Assembly: GCA_903869365.1 (NCBI GenBank)
Contig: CAIPYV010000030.1
Coordinates: forward strand, 1 to 64,000
Reading direction: 5' to 3'
DNA: 64,000 nucleotides
DNA from: an uncultured Chlorobiaceae bacterium
GTDB lineage: Bacteria > Bacteroidota > Chlorobiia > Chlorobiales > Chlorobiaceae
In this document: one piece after another, positions 62,367-64,000 of the stretch
How the letters are laid out: each line of letters begins with the position of its first letter
Position numbering within the stretch: position 1 is the first letter of the stretch
The notes under the pieces: model-generated
What the model was told of the DNA's origin: nothing
Databases searched by the model: none
What the model saw: only the letters and a program-made list of their open reading frames with translations
Program-made: the position numbers and the translations under genes

Positions 62367-63780
62367 ATAATGCGACTCCCAAGAACATTAACATACTTCC
62401 AATAACGTACAAGATCTTTCTTGTCTTTGTTTTATAAAATCCAAGTCCTTCCCGGGTATTGTTACTATTAACCACAGGAGTCAGAATGAAGCTGATTGTG
62501 TTATTGTCAAGAAAGGATTTTAACCGGGCTGCAGACGGATAAGGTATTTCTTCATAGGGAGTTTTTTGTATAGAAGCATAATTCCTTGTCGCCAGATAGG
62601 TTCGAACATTTTCCTCATTGCGTAAACAGACCGCTTTTTTCTCTCCTATGTGTTTTGTAATTGAAGGAATACAAAAGCCAATGCCTCCCGTCACAAGGAA
62701 AACCCAGAGAACTATACTGTTTTTCAAAATCTTACCATCACCTGCTTTCTGAAGCATATCGAGCAGGCAATACCCGTTAAGCAAAAAACCTATGGCAAGA
62801 AGATCAAGATATCGGGACGACAAGATGCCTGATGATCGGCCATAGGCGACAGCCAGAATCTGCCCAGCAATCCAAAGGCAAAGAGAAAAAACAAACCATG
62901 AATGATCGTCAACAGGCGGTTTGTTTTGAAGTTGTTTGATCATGAACAACACTACAGGAATATAAAGCACTCCTCCACCTGTAGCCTGGAGAATCGCAAT
63001 GACAAAATCCAAAAGGGTTTTTGCTCTCAAAACGGCATGGCGCGGTATCACTGGAGTAAAATAAAACGCAGTAACAACTGCTATAGAAAGTAACATAATA
63101 ATGAGGGCGGCGGCCCGCGTTCTTTGTATACCCCACAGCCAGCGAATCAACATTGTCCCTGAGCCGGCGGCTATTGTCATTACTCCAGAAGCAAGCGAGA
63201 AAAAGCTCATGAATGCTGCAAAAACAATAACTGGAAACCAAAGTTTCGAGCCCGTTCCGAACCGGGTAACAGCCCACAAAAAGAGAAAGCTAAAGAGAAG
63301 TAGAAAATAAAACTGGACCTGAAATCCGGCTAACGTATTTTCATAACCGTAAGGAATAGCAAAAAGTAGCGCGGCTAAAAAGAAAAATGTATATCGGGTT
63401 CCTGTATGTAATCCTTTCTGCAACAGAAAAAGCAAAAACGCCAGTGTTACAGTGTGTACTGCAGCATTGACATACATCTCGAACATTGGGTCCCAAACCC
63501 CTTGATTGAGGTAGAGCAGGAGCAAACCAAAAATCTTTGTAGTAAAAATACGGTGCTCGTTATGACTTGAAAACAGGTCCACCCATCGCAGTGTTCCTTC
63601 AAACCATGGGCGGTAAAGCAAATCCGCTTCGCTATCCCATTGATCCCAAAACGGAATGGAACTGCCGAAATTCGAGATAATCACAGCTTTAGCACCGAAA
63701 ACAATAAAGATAAAGGCAACATAGAGCCAAAGAGTGCTTTTTTTTTCTTGTTGTTCCGGTGGTTGCAATCCGTCTGTCAT
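62335..63780 (-). CDS. polytopic membrane protein, hypothetical (glycosyltransferase-like)
   Basis: Multiple TM segments; N-terminal SIPFWDQWDSEADLLYRPW. Confidence 0.55.
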   Translation of the reverse strand: MTDGLQPPEQQEKKSTLWLYVAFIFIVFGAKAVIISNFGSSIPFWDQWDSEADLLYRPWFEGTLRWVDLFSSHNEHRIFTTKIFGLLLLYLNQGVWDPMFEMYVNAAVHTVTLAFLLFLLQKGLHTGTRYTFFFLAALLFAIPYGYENTLAGFQVQFYFLLLFSFLFLWAVTRFGTGSKLWFPVIVFAAFMSFFSLASGVMTIAAGSGTMLIRWLWGIQRTRAAALIIMLLSIAVVTAFYFTPVIPRHAVLRAKTLLDFVIAILQATGGGVLYIPVVLFMIKQLQNKPPVDDHSWFVFSLCLWIAGQILAVAYGRSSGILSSRYLDLLAIGFLLNGYCLLDMLQKAGDGKILKNSIVLWVFLVTGGIGFCIPSITKHIGEKKAVCLRNEENVRTYLATRNYASIQKTPYEEIPYPSAARLKSFLDNNTISFILTPVVNSNNTREGLGFYKTKTRKILYVIGSMLMFLGVALFVVGSIEPRK

Positions 63781-63784
63781 TGGC

Positions 63785-64000
63785 TTAAAGATTTAATTTT
63801 TTAAACAAAGTCGACGGCACATGGATAATGCCAAGCATAATATATTTCCAGAACCATGGGGTGTAGAGTGTATCTGTTTTTTTTTCGATTGCCCGAACAA
63901 TATCAGCAGCAATCTGATCGGGTTCGGCCACCAGCATCGCCGGCATGGAAAGCCCTTCGGTCATTGGTGTGGCAACGATACCCGGCTTGATGATGATGAG
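63785..64000 (-). CDS. SDR-family oxidoreductase, C-terminal part (runs off right edge)
   Basis: Minus-strand frame LIIIKPGIVATPMTEGLSMPAMLVAEPDQIAADIVRAIEKKTDTLYTPWFWKYIM...*. Confidence 0.75.
   Translation of the reverse strand, partial: LIIIKPGIVATPMTEGLSMPAMLVAEPDQIAADIVRAIEKKTDTLYTPWFWKYIMLGIIHVPSTLFKKLNL

Overview
This 64-kb window reads as core chromosome of a green sulfur bacterium (Chlorobiaceae-like). Support comes from a CrtU-like carotenoid desaturase/methyltransferase with an internal Rieske domain, a BciB-like 8-vinyl reductase and a monomeric isocitrate dehydrogenase. Most of it is ordinary housekeeping: queG, mla operon, uppP, rdgB, pdxJ, mutS2, pgsA/pgpA, dxs, a UvrD-type helicase, aat, arsA-like, fabI, icd, fbp, recJ, purU, cydDC and a full cbb3 oxidase cluster ccoNOQP-G-H-I-S. 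The most interesting parts are: (i) a two-gene module at 12.0-12.9 kb (HEAT-like small protein plus a DUF7689-like 'CYNCIAWAAG..WWWP' protein) whose second gene has no canonical start in the conserved frame; (ii) a toxin-antitoxin locus at 44.2-44.6 kb whose RelE-like toxin is truncated into a WG-repeat fragment and ends in a perfect 17-bp inverted repeat; (iii) a decayed defence island at 48.3-51.4 kb (internally deleted AAA ATPase, broken hsdR, intact RhuM-Fic fusion, hsdS with an in-frame stop) carrying two matched 25-nt palindromes, wedged between cydDC and the cbb3 cluster; (iv) a gtrA gene put out of frame by one base at a G6 tract downstream of a clear ATGA-coupled start. All assignments come from reading motifs by eye; no database search was run.
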